Assembly (NCBI GenBank): GCA_949298535.1
Contig: CASFXA010000174.1
Span: forward strand, 1-49,960
DNA: 49,960 bases
Source of the DNA: an uncultured Oscillospiraceae bacterium
GTDB lineage: Bacteria > Bacillota > Clostridia > Oscillospirales > Ruminococcaceae
Direction of reading: 5' to 3'
Shown here: in pieces, positions 17,004 to 24,521 of the stretch
How the letters are laid out: every line of letters starts with the position of its first letter
How positions within the stretch are numbered: the first letter of the stretch is position 1
Notes under the pieces: model-generated
What the model was told of the DNA's origin: nothing
The model's input: only the letters and a program-made list of their open reading frames with translations
Databases searched by the model: none
Program-made: the position numbers and the translations under genes

Positions 17004-17207
17004 ATGGGGAAAACTATGGGAAAAATGCAAACCGCTCGCTTTGTCGTTCAGATTAAATTCCAACGCCATTCCAGCTGGCAGGGCACCATCACCTGGCTGA
17101 ACACCAAAAAGACGCAGGAATTTCGCAGCGAAGTGGAGTTGATTCATTTGATGGACGAAGCAATCCAAACCTGCCAATTGCAAACCAGCCCAGAACCGGA
17201 AGATTAG
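17004..17207 (+). CDS. Small WQGTITW-family protein (paralogue of the 13948 gene)
   Basis: A 67-residue protein made of little more than one copy of the C-terminal domain of the 13948 product: FVVQIKFQRHSSWQGTITW, KTQEFRS, then a helix ELIHLMDEAI. Roughly 26 of 46 aligned positions are identical. There is no membrane segment. GGGAG lies 7 bases before ATG 17004; ATG 17016 is an alternative. It has its own promoter and terminator, so it is a single-gene unit. Function unknown; the conserved Trp-rich beta segment followed by an amphipathic helix suggests a compact binding domain (inference). Confidence 0.78.
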   Translation: MGKTMGKMQTARFVVQIKFQRHSSWQGTITWLNTKKTQEFRSEVELIHLMDEAIQTCQLQTSPEPED

Positions 17208-17286
17208 TTTCCCCGATCACGGGGGCTGCTTTGCGGGCTTGTTAAAGCTGTTTTTAAATGTTTCTCTCCAATCCCATCAGAATATA

Positions 17287-17316
17287 AAAGGCCAGGCTGG
17301 GCAGCCTGGCTTTTTA
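17287..17316 (+). terminator. Terminator after the second WQG-family gene
   Basis: GCCAGGCT (17291-17298) pairs with AGCCTGGC (17303-17310), followed by TTTTTA. A weaker CCCCG-ATCA-CGGGG hairpin precedes it at 17211-17224. Confidence 0.85.
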
Positions 17317-17531
17317 TGTTGAAACTCTATCTGAATAAAGGGGCAAGGCGCTGATGTTTTCAGAAGATGGGGCTCGTTCCCCATAAAATCAACGCTGTTT
17401 TTTTCCGGAAGTCAGGAGGATGCCGCTGAGAATCTTTTTCTCCTTCTTCACTGCGGGCATCCTGTTTTGAAGCCGCCGTTCAGTATCCCTTTCGCCTGTC
17501 AGCATAAAAGGAGCGTTTCAAAAATTTCAGA

Positions 17532-19142
17532 TCAGTTGCGGCTAAACTCCGCCAGCACCAAGTCCTTATTCCGCTCCACTGCCCAGTCAATGTTCCACCG
17601 GTCCACAAACAGCAAAAGCTGGTTTCCTTTAAAGTCCTGGACCACCTTGGTGCCGGAGCTGAGGTTCAGGGTTTTCACATCCAGCTCCTTGTTCTCAATC
17701 CAGCGGATATACTGGAACGGCAATCCCTCCAGGGCAATTTCCACATTGTATTCGCTTTTCAGCCGGTACTGGAGAACATCAAATTGAAGGGTGCCCACCA
17801 CCCCCACAATCACTTCTTCCATACCGGAATAAGGCTCATGAAAGATCTGAATGGCGCCCTCCTGGGCAATCTGCTGGGTGCCCTTGACAAACTGCTTCCG
17901 CTTGAGGGTATCCAGCTGACGCACCCGGGCAAAATGCTCCGGCGCAAAGGTGGGGATTCCCTCAAACTGGAACTTGTGACCAGGAGTGCAGATGGTGTCG
18001 CCAATGGAGTAGATGCCCGGATCAAAGACGCCGATAATGTCGCCGGCATAGGCTTCCTCAATCACTTCCCGCTCCTGAGCCATCATCTGCTGGGGCTGGG
18101 AAAGTTTCAGCTTTTTGTCCCCCTGGACGTGAAAAACCTCCATATTTTTCTCAAACCGTCCGGAACAGATGCGCATAAAAGCAATGCGGTCCCGATGGGC
18201 CTTGTTCATATTGGCCTGAATCTTGAAAACAAAGGCGGAAAAAACGTCGCTGAAAGGATCGATCTCCCCTTCGGAGGATTTCCGGGGCAACGGAGAAGTG
18301 GTCATCTTCAAAAAGTCCCGGAGGAAAGGCTCTACACCAAAATTGGTCAGAGCGGAGCCAAAGAAAACCGGCGTCAGCTTGCCATGGCGCACCTGATCCT
18401 GGTCAAATTCATAGCTGGCTCCATCCAGCAGCTCCACGTCATCCTTGAGGGTGTTATAGTTTTCTTCCCCGATGAGGCTGGAAAGACGGGGATCGTTCAG
18501 CTCCACTTCGGTGGCCTCCACCTCCCGCTGGCCGTTGTTCGCGGTGAAGGAGATGATTTCCCGGCGGTGGCGGTCATAAACCCCCTTAAATTCCTTGCCG
18601 CAGCCGATGGGCCAGTTGACCGGATAGGTCTGGATCCCCAGCTCCTTTTCAATCTCCTCCATCAGGTCGAAAGGGTTGCGGGCCTCCCGGTCCATCTTAT
18701 TGATAAAGGTAAAGATGGGAATATCCCGCAGCATACAGACCTTAAAAAGCTTCCGGGTCTGCCGCTCCACACCTTTGGAGGCGTCGATGACCATAACTGC
18801 AGAATCCGCCGCCATCAGCGTCCGGTAGGTATCCTCAGAGAAATCCTGATGTCCGGGGGTGTCCAGAATATTGATGCAATAACCGTCATAGTTAAACTGA
18901 AGCACCGAGGAGGTGACGGAAATACCTCTCTGTTTCTCAATCTCCATCCAGTCGGAAACCGCGTGGCGAGCGGTCTTTTTCCCCTTGACGGAACCTGCCA
19001 GGGCAATGGCCCCGCCGTAAAGGAGGAACTTCTCGGTCAGGGTGGTTTTGCCTGCGTCAGGATGGGAGATGATGGCGAAGGTTCTGCGTTTTTCGATCAG
19101 CTGATGATAGTCGGCCAAAAATAATTCCTCCATTGCTTCCAT
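17532..19142 (-). CDS. prfC: Peptide chain release factor 3
   Basis: A 536-residue translational GTPase that recycles RF1/RF2 from the ribosome after termination. GTPase motifs: SHPDAGKTTLTEK (G1, near 26-38), RGISVTSS (G2), DTPGHQDFSEDTYR (G3; the latter half is RF3-specific) and NKMD (G4). Domain II and the RF3 C-terminal domain follow (EGIPTFAPEHFARVRQLD, VGVVGTLQFDVLQYRLKSEY). Length is standard. ATG 19142 is preceded by GGGAG. Monocistronic, with a strong promoter; the ribosome site lies in a leader hairpin. Confidence 0.97.
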   Translation of the reverse strand: MEAMEELFLADYHQLIEKRRTFAIISHPDAGKTTLTEKFLLYGGAIALAGSVKGKKTARHAVSDWMEIEKQRGISVTSSVLQFNYDGYCINILDTPGHQDFSEDTYRTLMAADSAVMVIDASKGVERQTRKLFKVCMLRDIPIFTFINKMDREARNPFDLMEEIEKELGIQTYPVNWPIGCGKEFKGVYDRHRREIISFTANNGQREVEATEVELNDPRLSSLIGEENYNTLKDDVELLDGASYEFDQDQVRHGKLTPVFFGSALTNFGVEPFLRDFLKMTTSPLPRKSSEGEIDPFSDVFSAFVFKIQANMNKAHRDRIAFMRICSGRFEKNMEVFHVQGDKKLKLSQPQQMMAQEREVIEEAYAGDIIGVFDPGIYSIGDTICTPGHKFQFEGIPTFAPEHFARVRQLDTLKRKQFVKGTQQIAQEGAIQIFHEPYSGMEEVIVGVVGTLQFDVLQYRLKSEYNVEIALEGLPFQYIRWIENKELDVKTLNLSSGTKVVQDFKGNQLLLFVDRWNIDWAVERNKDLVLAEFSRN

Positions 19143-19145
19143 AAT

Positions 19146-19176
19146 GCTCTCCCGCCTGTAAAACCGCGCGGAGAGC
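19146..19176 (-). promoter_or_regulatory. Leader hairpin covering the prfC ribosome site
   Basis: On the minus strand GCTCTCCGC (19176-19168) can pair with GCGGGAGAGC (19155-19146) with one bulged base. The second arm contains the GGGAG ribosome site of prfC. No U-tract follows, so translational control is more likely than termination. Confidence 0.45.
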
Positions 19177-19196
19177 CTCTTTACTCACAAATGTTA

Positions 19197-19225
19197 AGTA
19201 TAATACAGGGATGGGAGAATGTCAA
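19197..19225 (-). promoter_or_regulatory. prfC promoter
   Basis: Minus strand TTGACA (19225-19220), 17-base spacer, TATACT (19202-19197): a near-consensus sigma-A promoter about 55 bases before the start codon. Confidence 0.85.
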
Positions 19226-19292
19226 ACGATTTGCCCGCCCGGATTGATTTTCTTCCCTGTACCGAAAAGTTTGTTTTCCTCCCGGACAAATC

Positions 19293-19322
19293 TTGACAAA
19301 TCCCGGTCTGCCGCGCTAGGAT
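19293..19322 (+). promoter_or_regulatory. Promoter of the AEC transporter gene
   Basis: TTGACA (19293-19298), 18-base spacer, TAGGAT (19317-19322). Predicted start near 19329, which excludes the in-frame ATG at 19321. Confidence 0.7.
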
Positions 19323-19380
19323 GAAATGGAACAAACGGCCGGGAGGCCCTCCTCCGCCGGAATACAGACAGGAGCTTTTT

Positions 19381-20328
19381 ATGGTCATCAATGCACTGCA
19401 AAGCGTTTTAATGCTGCTGACGCTGATTCTCACCGGCTGCTTTGTCGCATCCAGACCTTGGTTTGGAGAGGCAGGCAGCAATCTTTTTTCCAAATTTACC
19501 GTTCAAATCGCCATCCCCTGCTATATGTTCTATAATGTATGGAACACCTGCGGCAGCGCCGAAGAACTGCTGAGAATGTTTTCTCAGCTTCCCATCCCCT
19601 TCTGCATCATTTTGGCGGGGTTGGCGATGGGTTTCCTGTTGTCCCGGCTGTGCAGGATTCCTCTGGCCAGAAAAGGGGTTTTCGTCAACGCCGTGGCCTT
19701 GTCCAACACCGTTATTATCGGCTTCCCGGTGATTGAAGCGCTGTTCGGAGAGGAAGGATTGCCGGAAGGAATGGTCTATTACCTGGCCAATACCCTGCTG
19801 TTCTGGACTGTGGGGGTTTTTCTCCTCCATAAGGATCACGACCCCTCTGCCCGGCTGTTCTCTCTTGCGGGCCTGCGTTCCATCCTGGCTCCCCCTCTGA
19901 TCGGGATGCTGCTGGGTGTAGCGACTGTGCTGGGAGGCGTACGGCCTCCGGAATTTCTGATGTCCGCCATCACCATGCTCAAACAGCTGGCCACTCCCAT
20001 GGCTATGATTTTTATCGGCTCCATGCTCTACCGGGGCGGGATCAAGTCCTTCCGCCCCAGCAAAGAGCTGCTGCTGGTGCTGCTCTCCCGCTTTGTTCTG
20101 ACGCCTCTGCTGGTATTGCTGGTGTGTTTGCCCAGCGGGCTCGCTCCCACCACCCTGCAGATTTTCTTTATTCTGGCCACTATGCCCGCCATGACCCAAC
20201 TGGGGATCATGGCCAATGAGGCGGGGAGCGACAGCGCCTTTGCCTCGGTTGTCATCACCACCACCACCATTGTCAGCCTGGCGGCCATTCCCCTCTATGT
20301 GCTGCTGCTACAGCGGCTGCTGTTTTAA
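19381..20328 (+). CDS. AEC (auxin efflux carrier) family transporter
   Basis: A 315-residue membrane protein with about ten hydrophobic helices in two inverted halves. Family features: KFTVQIAIPCYMFYNV near residue 40, the half-helix VALSNTVIIGFPVIEALFG, and TMPAMTQLGIMANEAGSD in the second half. AEC members move organic anions such as malate or amino-acid derivatives; the substrate here is unknown. AGGAG lies 6 bases before ATG 19381 and agrees with the promoter at 19293. Single-gene unit ending in a strong terminator. Confidence 0.9.
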   Translation: MVINALQSVLMLLTLILTGCFVASRPWFGEAGSNLFSKFTVQIAIPCYMFYNVWNTCGSAEELLRMFSQLPIPFCIILAGLAMGFLLSRLCRIPLARKGVFVNAVALSNTVIIGFPVIEALFGEEGLPEGMVYYLANTLLFWTVGVFLLHKDHDPSARLFSLAGLRSILAPPLIGMLLGVATVLGGVRPPEFLMSAITMLKQLATPMAMIFIGSMLYRGGIKSFRPSKELLLVLLSRFVLTPLLVLLVCLPSGLAPTTLQIFFILATMPAMTQLGIMANEAGSDSAFASVVITTTTIVSLAAIPLYVLLLQRLLF

Positions 20329-20352
20329 ATTGATGCTTTCCTTGAGCATATC

Positions 20353-20400
20353 AAAAATAGGCGTCCCTTTGCCAAAATGGCAGAGGGACGCCTATTTTTG
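20353..20400. terminator. Strong bidirectional terminator
   Basis: AAAAATAGGCGTCCCTTTGCC pairs with GGC(A)GAGGGACGCCTATTTTT over about 20 pairs. It ends the AEC gene (plus) and the cotJC 3' part (minus). Confidence 0.95.
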
Positions 20401-20445
20401 GGGGAGGAACACCGCCAAAGTGCCGGCGCCCGATCCCCAGACCGA

Positions 20446-20886
20446 TTATTTCTTATTCTGCTCCTGGCAGCCGCACCCTCTGTCGAAAGAGGGATTGATG
20501 GCATAAAAGTTTTTGCTGTCCAAATGTTCTCTGGCAATATCCAGCGCTTCGCCAAACCGCTGATAGTGGACGATCTCCCGCTCCCGCAGGAAACGGATGG
20601 GATCCAACACGTCAGGATCATCTACCAGGCGAAGGATATTGTCATAGGTGGTGCGCGCCTTCTGCTCCGCCGCCATATCTTCATGAAGATCCGTCAGCAC
20701 GTCTCCCTTGCAGGCAAAGGCAGAGGCTGTAAAAGGCGTTCCTGAGGCCGCCTGGGTCCAAACCCCCACAGTGTGGTCCACAAAGTAAGGTTCAAATCCG
20801 CAGCGGCGGATCTCCTCCAGGGACAAGTCTCTGGTCAGCTGATGAACGATGGCCCCGATCATTTCCAGGTGGGCCAATTCTTCTGT
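20446..20886 (-). CDS. cotJC: Spore-coat protein CotJC, 3' part (gene split by a 9.2 kb element)
   Basis: The last 146 codons of cotJC, a manganese-catalase-family protein of the spore coat. They begin exactly at the element border: TEELAHLEMIGAIVHQL, then FTASAFACKGDVLTDLHEDMAAEQKARTTY, REREIVHYQRF and a Cys-containing tail DRGCGCQEQNKK. The conserved metal ligands EELAH (ExxH), AAEQKA and EREIVH are all in this part, while the first Glu (DGELGAS) is in the 5' part at 30094-30279, so neither half can form the dimanganese site. No start codon with a ribosome site precedes this part. Removal of 20887-30093 makes one 208-residue frame with normal family sequence through the join. Confidence 0.95.
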   Translation of the reverse strand, partial: TEELAHLEMIGAIVHQLTRDLSLEEIRRCGFEPYFVDHTVGVWTQAASGTPFTASAFACKGDVLTDLHEDMAAEQKARTTYDNILRLVDDPDVLDPIRFLREREIVHYQRFGEALDIAREHLDSKNFYAINPSFDRGCGCQEQNKK

Positions 20887-20897
20887 ACCTAGATCGG
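20886..20897 (-). other. Recombination site at the left border (core GGTA)
   Basis: Minus strand reads CCGATCTA then GGTA then CAGAAG (cotJC codons 63 onward). The GGTA core (20889-20886) is the only contiguous identity with the other border at 30096-30093. CCGATCTA (20897-20890) is the element-side arm. Confidence 0.85.
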
Positions 20898-20906
20898 CAT
20901 CGGTAA

Positions 20907-20933
20907 AGCCCCCCGGGATCTTCCCGGGAGGCT
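20907..20933 (-). terminator. Terminator of the element's catabolic operon, at the element edge
   Basis: Minus strand GCCTCCCGGGA pairs with CCCGGGGGGC, followed by TTTACC. It lies between the aspartate-dehydrogenase-like gene and the border, so cargo transcription stops before entering cotJC. Its 3' arm overlaps the outer part of the recombination arm. Confidence 0.75.
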
Positions 20934-20953
20934 GACCATTCTGAAACGATGAT

Positions 20954-21760
20954 TTAAAACTGAAAGGGAGAGGCCAGATTCTCCAGCAGCGCTACTACGC
21001 TCCAGGCCGCCAACGTGCTGCTTCGGGGATTGGCGGGATCCGGCAACGACGCCGTTTCCAGCGTCACCCGCACCGAGGCGTTTTGGCCGTGGATGCAATG
21101 GGTGTTCTCCTCCAAGCCGGGCACGCTGACGATTTCCACCGTAGTATTCTCCGGACCAATACCGGAAAGGGCAGCCGCTACCGCCACATTGACATTTTTC
21201 GGGAAGCTGCGGATAGCCTCCATAGCGGTGCCGGAAAAGACCAGCTCCTCCTGCTGCTGAGAAAGCTGCCGGCCAGCCAATCCAGGAGCTCCTGCCAGGC
21301 TGTGGGGGGCTTTTCGGTTCTCCACCCGGACCTTCATTCCATCCCCCATCAGGCGCATTGCCCGGAGGACATCCAGACCGCCAATGGCTCCGGAAGGAAG
21401 GTAAATTTTTCTTCCTGTCTCCTCTGCCGCGGCAGCCAGCTGACTGCGGAGCGCCTCCTCTGCCAGCGCCCCCACAGACAGTAAAATCAAATCGCTGCCG
21501 CCGGAAAGCAGCTGACAGCCATACTGCCGCACCGCTTCCCCTCCTGCCGCCTCCACCACATAATCAGGGCGGTCCTCCAGCAGCTGTTGGAAGCTGCCAT
21601 AGGGGCGTCCGCCTGCTTTTTCAGCCAGTTCCATCGGTTCTTCCGGCGTCAGACCCAGCATCCCCACAAGCGTATAATGATCTTTCAGTCGTTCCGCTAC
21701 ACCTTGGGCGATCGTACCGCCCAAAGCGCCGCATCCAATGATCGCAACCGTTTTTTTCAT
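20954..21760 (-). CDS. Aspartate dehydrogenase-like protein (NadX family)
   Basis: A 268-residue NAD(P)-dependent oxidoreductase. The Rossmann motif is IIGCGALGGTIAQGVAE near residue 7. Family motifs follow: VVEAAGGEAVRQYG, LPSGAIGGLDVLRA (catalytic region), FPKNVNVAVAAALSGIG, and NPRSSTLAAWSVVALL at the C terminus. Known members convert L-aspartate to iminoaspartate, either for NAD synthesis or in catabolism. No nadA/nadB/nadC neighbours are present, so a catabolic or amino-acid-interconverting role with the other cargo enzymes is more likely (inference). AAGGAG lies 8 bases before ATG 21760. It is the last cargo gene. Confidence 0.88.
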   Translation of the reverse strand: MKKTVAIIGCGALGGTIAQGVAERLKDHYTLVGMLGLTPEEPMELAEKAGGRPYGSFQQLLEDRPDYVVEAAGGEAVRQYGCQLLSGGSDLILLSVGALAEEALRSQLAAAAEETGRKIYLPSGAIGGLDVLRAMRLMGDGMKVRVENRKAPHSLAGAPGLAGRQLSQQQEELVFSGTAMEAIRSFPKNVNVAVAAALSGIGPENTTVEIVSVPGLEENTHCIHGQNASVRVTLETASLPDPANPRSSTLAAWSVVALLENLASPFQF

Positions 21761-21782
21761 CAGGGTTCTCCTTCTGTCCTTT

Positions 21783-22424
21783 TTATTTTTTGTCCCGCAC
21801 CTCGTCGATGTAGCTGTAAACTGTCACCCGGGAAATACCCATCCGGCTGCCCACCTGATCCACAGCACCTTTCATCAGGAAGATGCCCCGCTGATCCATA
21901 AACCGGATCAGCTCCAGCTTCTCCTCCCGGCGCAGCCTGGACACATCCTTGTCCCCGATAATCTTATCAATCAGGTCGGTGACCACCTCGCTGACATGAG
22001 TCACCTCCTCGGGGACTTCCTCCGTCGTCGAGGCGTTCTCTTCTGCCCCAGGCATCAGGCTCTGGAGCCATTCAATCTGTCCGCTGATTTTGCTGGTATC
22101 AATATTGATGCACAGCGCCCCCACCACCTTGCCGTCAAAATCCTTGAGCAAAGCGGTGGAAGATTTGATAAGCCTGCCTTCTGCCGTCCGGAAATAATAG
22201 TTGGTGACAATATCATGGTCCAGCTTTTCCGAAAGGATCACCTGAGGCACCAGATGGTCAAAACTTTGTCCCACCTGCCGCCCGGTCACCCGGTTGTTGA
22301 CAGTATAAACCACAGACTGCTGAGGGTTCTCCAGATCATGCAGCACCACTTCGCAGTCGTCTCCAATGGTTTGGGCGATCATATGAGCTATGGGGATATA
22401 CTGGGCCAAAATGGGCTTAATCAT
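21783..22424 (-). CDS. YheO/DauR-like transcriptional regulator
   Basis: A 213-residue regulator: an N-terminal YheO-type PAS-like ligand domain (YIPIAHMIAQTIGDDCEVVLHDL, VTGRQVG, LIKSSTALLKDFDGKVVGALCINID) and a C-terminal helix-turn-helix (FLMKGAVDQVGSRMGISRVTVYSYIDEVR). The DauR relative controls D-amino-acid catabolism in Pseudomonas, which fits the D-amino-acid-type enzyme upstream. ATG 22424 is used because the promoter at 22504-22532 lies inside the longer frame; its ribosome site is weak (AGGA). It is the likely local controller of the cargo operon. Confidence 0.85.
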   Translation of the reverse strand: MIKPILAQYIPIAHMIAQTIGDDCEVVLHDLENPQQSVVYTVNNRVTGRQVGQSFDHLVPQVILSEKLDHDIVTNYYFRTAEGRLIKSSTALLKDFDGKVVGALCINIDTSKISGQIEWLQSLMPGAEENASTTEEVPEEVTHVSEVVTDLIDKIIGDKDVSRLRREEKLELIRFMDQRGIFLMKGAVDQVGSRMGISRVTVYSYIDEVRDKK

Positions 22425-22503
22425 TGATCCTAAGCGCCGTCCCAGAGAACACGGCGCCTTCCTCCTCTCTTTCTTGTCCGGGCAATATGGCAGTATGGTT
22501 GTT

Positions 22504-22532
22504 ATCATAACACGTTTCAAAACATGGTGCAA
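22504..22532 (-). promoter_or_regulatory. Internal promoter for the YheO-like regulator
   Basis: Minus strand TTGCAC (22532-22527), 17-base spacer, TATGAT (22509-22504) with a TG extension. It allows regulator and dehydrogenase expression independent of the upstream genes. Confidence 0.6.
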
Positions 22533-22595
22533 TCATCTGTTTTCCATTTATAGGGTCGCAGGGCGCAGAAAGCTCCCTCAAAAAAGGGCGCAAAG

Positions 22596-22644
22596 GGCAG
22601 CGGAAAGCACCCACCCTTCATGGGCGAGCTTTCTTTCCGCTGCC
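22596..22644 (-). terminator. Terminator after the M20 amidohydrolase gene
   Basis: Minus strand GGCAGCGGAAAG (22644-22633) pairs with CTTTCCGCTGCC (22607-22596), with TTTTTT about ten bases further on (22585-22580). The distant U-run makes it weaker than usual, so partial read-through is possible. Confidence 0.55.
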
Positions 22645-22652
22645 GGAAATGT

Positions 22653-23981
22653 TCAGTCTTTGTACTGGAGGGTCTGCTCCAGGGAGAACAGCAGTTGGAT
22701 ATACTCCTCCTTGGTCATCTGGGCCTTAAAGTTTTCCTTGACCCGGGCGGCTCCGGAGGCTCCGTCCGCCAGCAGATCGATGACGGTGCAGGCCAGCATC
22801 TTCACCGGTGTGATAAAGGCGTCCTCCAAGTCGATAATCCGGTAATCCTTGGAGTGAAGCCCTCCCTCCACACCGGAGGTGATGCAGTGCAGCACCGGCA
22901 TGAACAGGGAAAGGTCTCCCATATCAAAGGAGGCGGTACTTTCCATGCAGGGCAGAATCTTTTCCTGGGGATAGAAACGCAGGGCGTTTTCCCTGAAGAT
23001 TTCCGCCATGGTTTCATCCGCAGCCAGGGGCATCTGTCCAGGACTGTCCTCCACTGTAGCGCTGCCGCCCATAGCGATGGCCGCGCCGCGGATGCAGCGG
23101 TTCACCTTGTCGTTGGCGTCTTTAAGGGCAACCAGGTTCCGGGCCCGAACGGTGGTTTCCAGTTCCACGTCATCCGGAACAGCGTTGACAATGTCGCCGC
23201 CCCGGTTGATGATCTGATGGATCCGTACACAATCCTTATCCTTGAAGGTTTCCCGCTGTGCGTGCATACTGTTGATGGCGATGGTGGCCATATTCAGGGC
23301 GTTGACGCCATCCCAGGGAGCCGCCCCGGCGTGGGACTGCTTGCCCAGGAAATGAGTCTTTTTGCCGATAAAGCCGTTGCCGGTGTTCATGGGGGCACAT
23401 TTGTAGCCGTCCGCTTCGATGGGGAAATTATGGGCCATCATGCACATATCCACATCGTCATACGCGCCTCTGTAGGCAAGCTCCGGTTTTCCGGCATAGA
23501 ACCGGATCTTCCCTTCATCCCGCAGACTCTTGCGATAATCCAACTCAATATATTCCTCTGCCGGCACCGCCATAAAATCCACGCTGCCGTCCAGCTGTTC
23601 CATCACGCCGGAATGGATGAGGGCCGCTGCCACACCGTACATCACCGACACCTGGATGTTGTGACCGCAGGCGTGCATCGCGCCGGTGCTCGGGTCGCAA
23701 TCAGGATGGTTGTGGCAAACCACCGAATCCAGCTCTCCCATCACCGCGATCTTGGGTCCCTGTTTGCCCTTGTTGCCATAACCGCGGCAGCCGGTGTAGG
23801 CGATATTCCGATCCACCGGCAGCCCCAGGTCTTCCAACGCCTTGGCCAGGGTCTCGGTGGTGCGAAACTCACGGTAGCCCGTCTCGGGATGCTGATAAAT
23901 TTCCTTACCCAGAGCCAGGATGGCGTCCCGGTCCTTATCCACTTGACGGATCACCAGCTGCTTCATTTGTTCCTTATCCAT
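22653..23981 (-). CDS. M20-family amidohydrolase (AbgB-like)
   Basis: A 442-residue metal-dependent amidohydrolase or peptidase. N-terminal IYQHPETGYREFRT, MGELDSVVCHNHPDCDP, the metal-binding MHACGHNIQ, VPAEEYIELDY, the dimer-interface region HFLGKQSHAGAAPWDGVNALN, and C-terminal STASFDMGDLS with TSGVEGGLHSKDY are visible. The family cleaves N-acyl amino acids, aminobenzoyl-glutamate and similar amides in the cytoplasm. A role in releasing an amino acid from an imported N-acyl conjugate fits the transporter next door, but the substrate is unknown. Its start follows a purine-rich GGAGGCAG site. Confidence 0.9.
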   Translation of the reverse strand: MDKEQMKQLVIRQVDKDRDAILALGKEIYQHPETGYREFRTTETLAKALEDLGLPVDRNIAYTGCRGYGNKGKQGPKIAVMGELDSVVCHNHPDCDPSTGAMHACGHNIQVSVMYGVAAALIHSGVMEQLDGSVDFMAVPAEEYIELDYRKSLRDEGKIRFYAGKPELAYRGAYDDVDMCMMAHNFPIEADGYKCAPMNTGNGFIGKKTHFLGKQSHAGAAPWDGVNALNMATIAINSMHAQRETFKDKDCVRIHQIINRGGDIVNAVPDDVELETTVRARNLVALKDANDKVNRCIRGAAIAMGGSATVEDSPGQMPLAADETMAEIFRENALRFYPQEKILPCMESTASFDMGDLSLFMPVLHCITSGVEGGLHSKDYRIIDLEDAFITPVKMLACTVIDLLADGASGAARVKENFKAQMTKEEYIQLLFSLEQTLQYKD

Positions 23982-24021
23982 AGGACACTGCCTCCTTTTT
24001 TCTTTTAAGGGCCTGGAAGGA

Positions 24022-24486
24022 TCAGATAATCCCCTGGAGCTTCAGGATTCCCTGAGCGATGAGAGCGGAGCCGAAGAAGGTGCCGCAGAACACCACAATA
24101 GCCACCAGGATCATCTTCCAGCTCAGACGCTTGATGTCATCCAGTTTGGTACCGATGGAGATACCAGCCACCGCCAGAATAACCGTACCAACCTGGCCGG
24201 AGGAGATCTGGGCAGTCAGATCCAGCAGCGTATCCGCCACCGGAGACCAGGGAGTGGTCAGCAGCAGCGCCAGCAGCGAAGCCCAGGCAAAGGCCGGAAT
24301 TTTCCAGGGGATTAGTTCCTTGATTTTCAGCGCCAACATACAAATAACGATGATGCAAAGCATACCGATGCAGGCCTTGCCCACTTCCAAAACCGTGCCG
24401 CCTCTCATCAGATTGACCCATTGGGTCACCAGCACAACGGCGCCGCACAGTACCAAAGCCTTGAATTGATTGAGAGTCTTTGTCAT
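24022..24486 (-). CDS. Small integral membrane protein, probable transporter subunit
   Basis: A 154-residue hydrophobic protein with about four or five membrane helices (FKALVLCGAVVLVTQW, ACIGMLCIIVICMLAL, FAWASLLALLLTTPW, VGTVILAVAGISIGTKL, MILVAIVVFCGTFFG). I do not recognise a named family. It sits 35 bases behind the DUF3100 membrane protein and 40 bases ahead of the amidohydrolase, all on one strand. The pairing suggests a two-part permease importing the amidohydrolase substrate (inference). Confidence 0.72.
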   Translation of the reverse strand: MTKTLNQFKALVLCGAVVLVTQWVNLMRGGTVLEVGKACIGMLCIIVICMLALKIKELIPWKIPAFAWASLLALLLTTPWSPVADTLLDLTAQISSGQVGTVILAVAGISIGTKLDDIKRLSWKMILVAIVVFCGTFFGSALIAQGILKLQGII

Positions 24487-24521
24487 AGCGATATTCCTCC
24501 TCTTTATATGACCCAGCGGCC

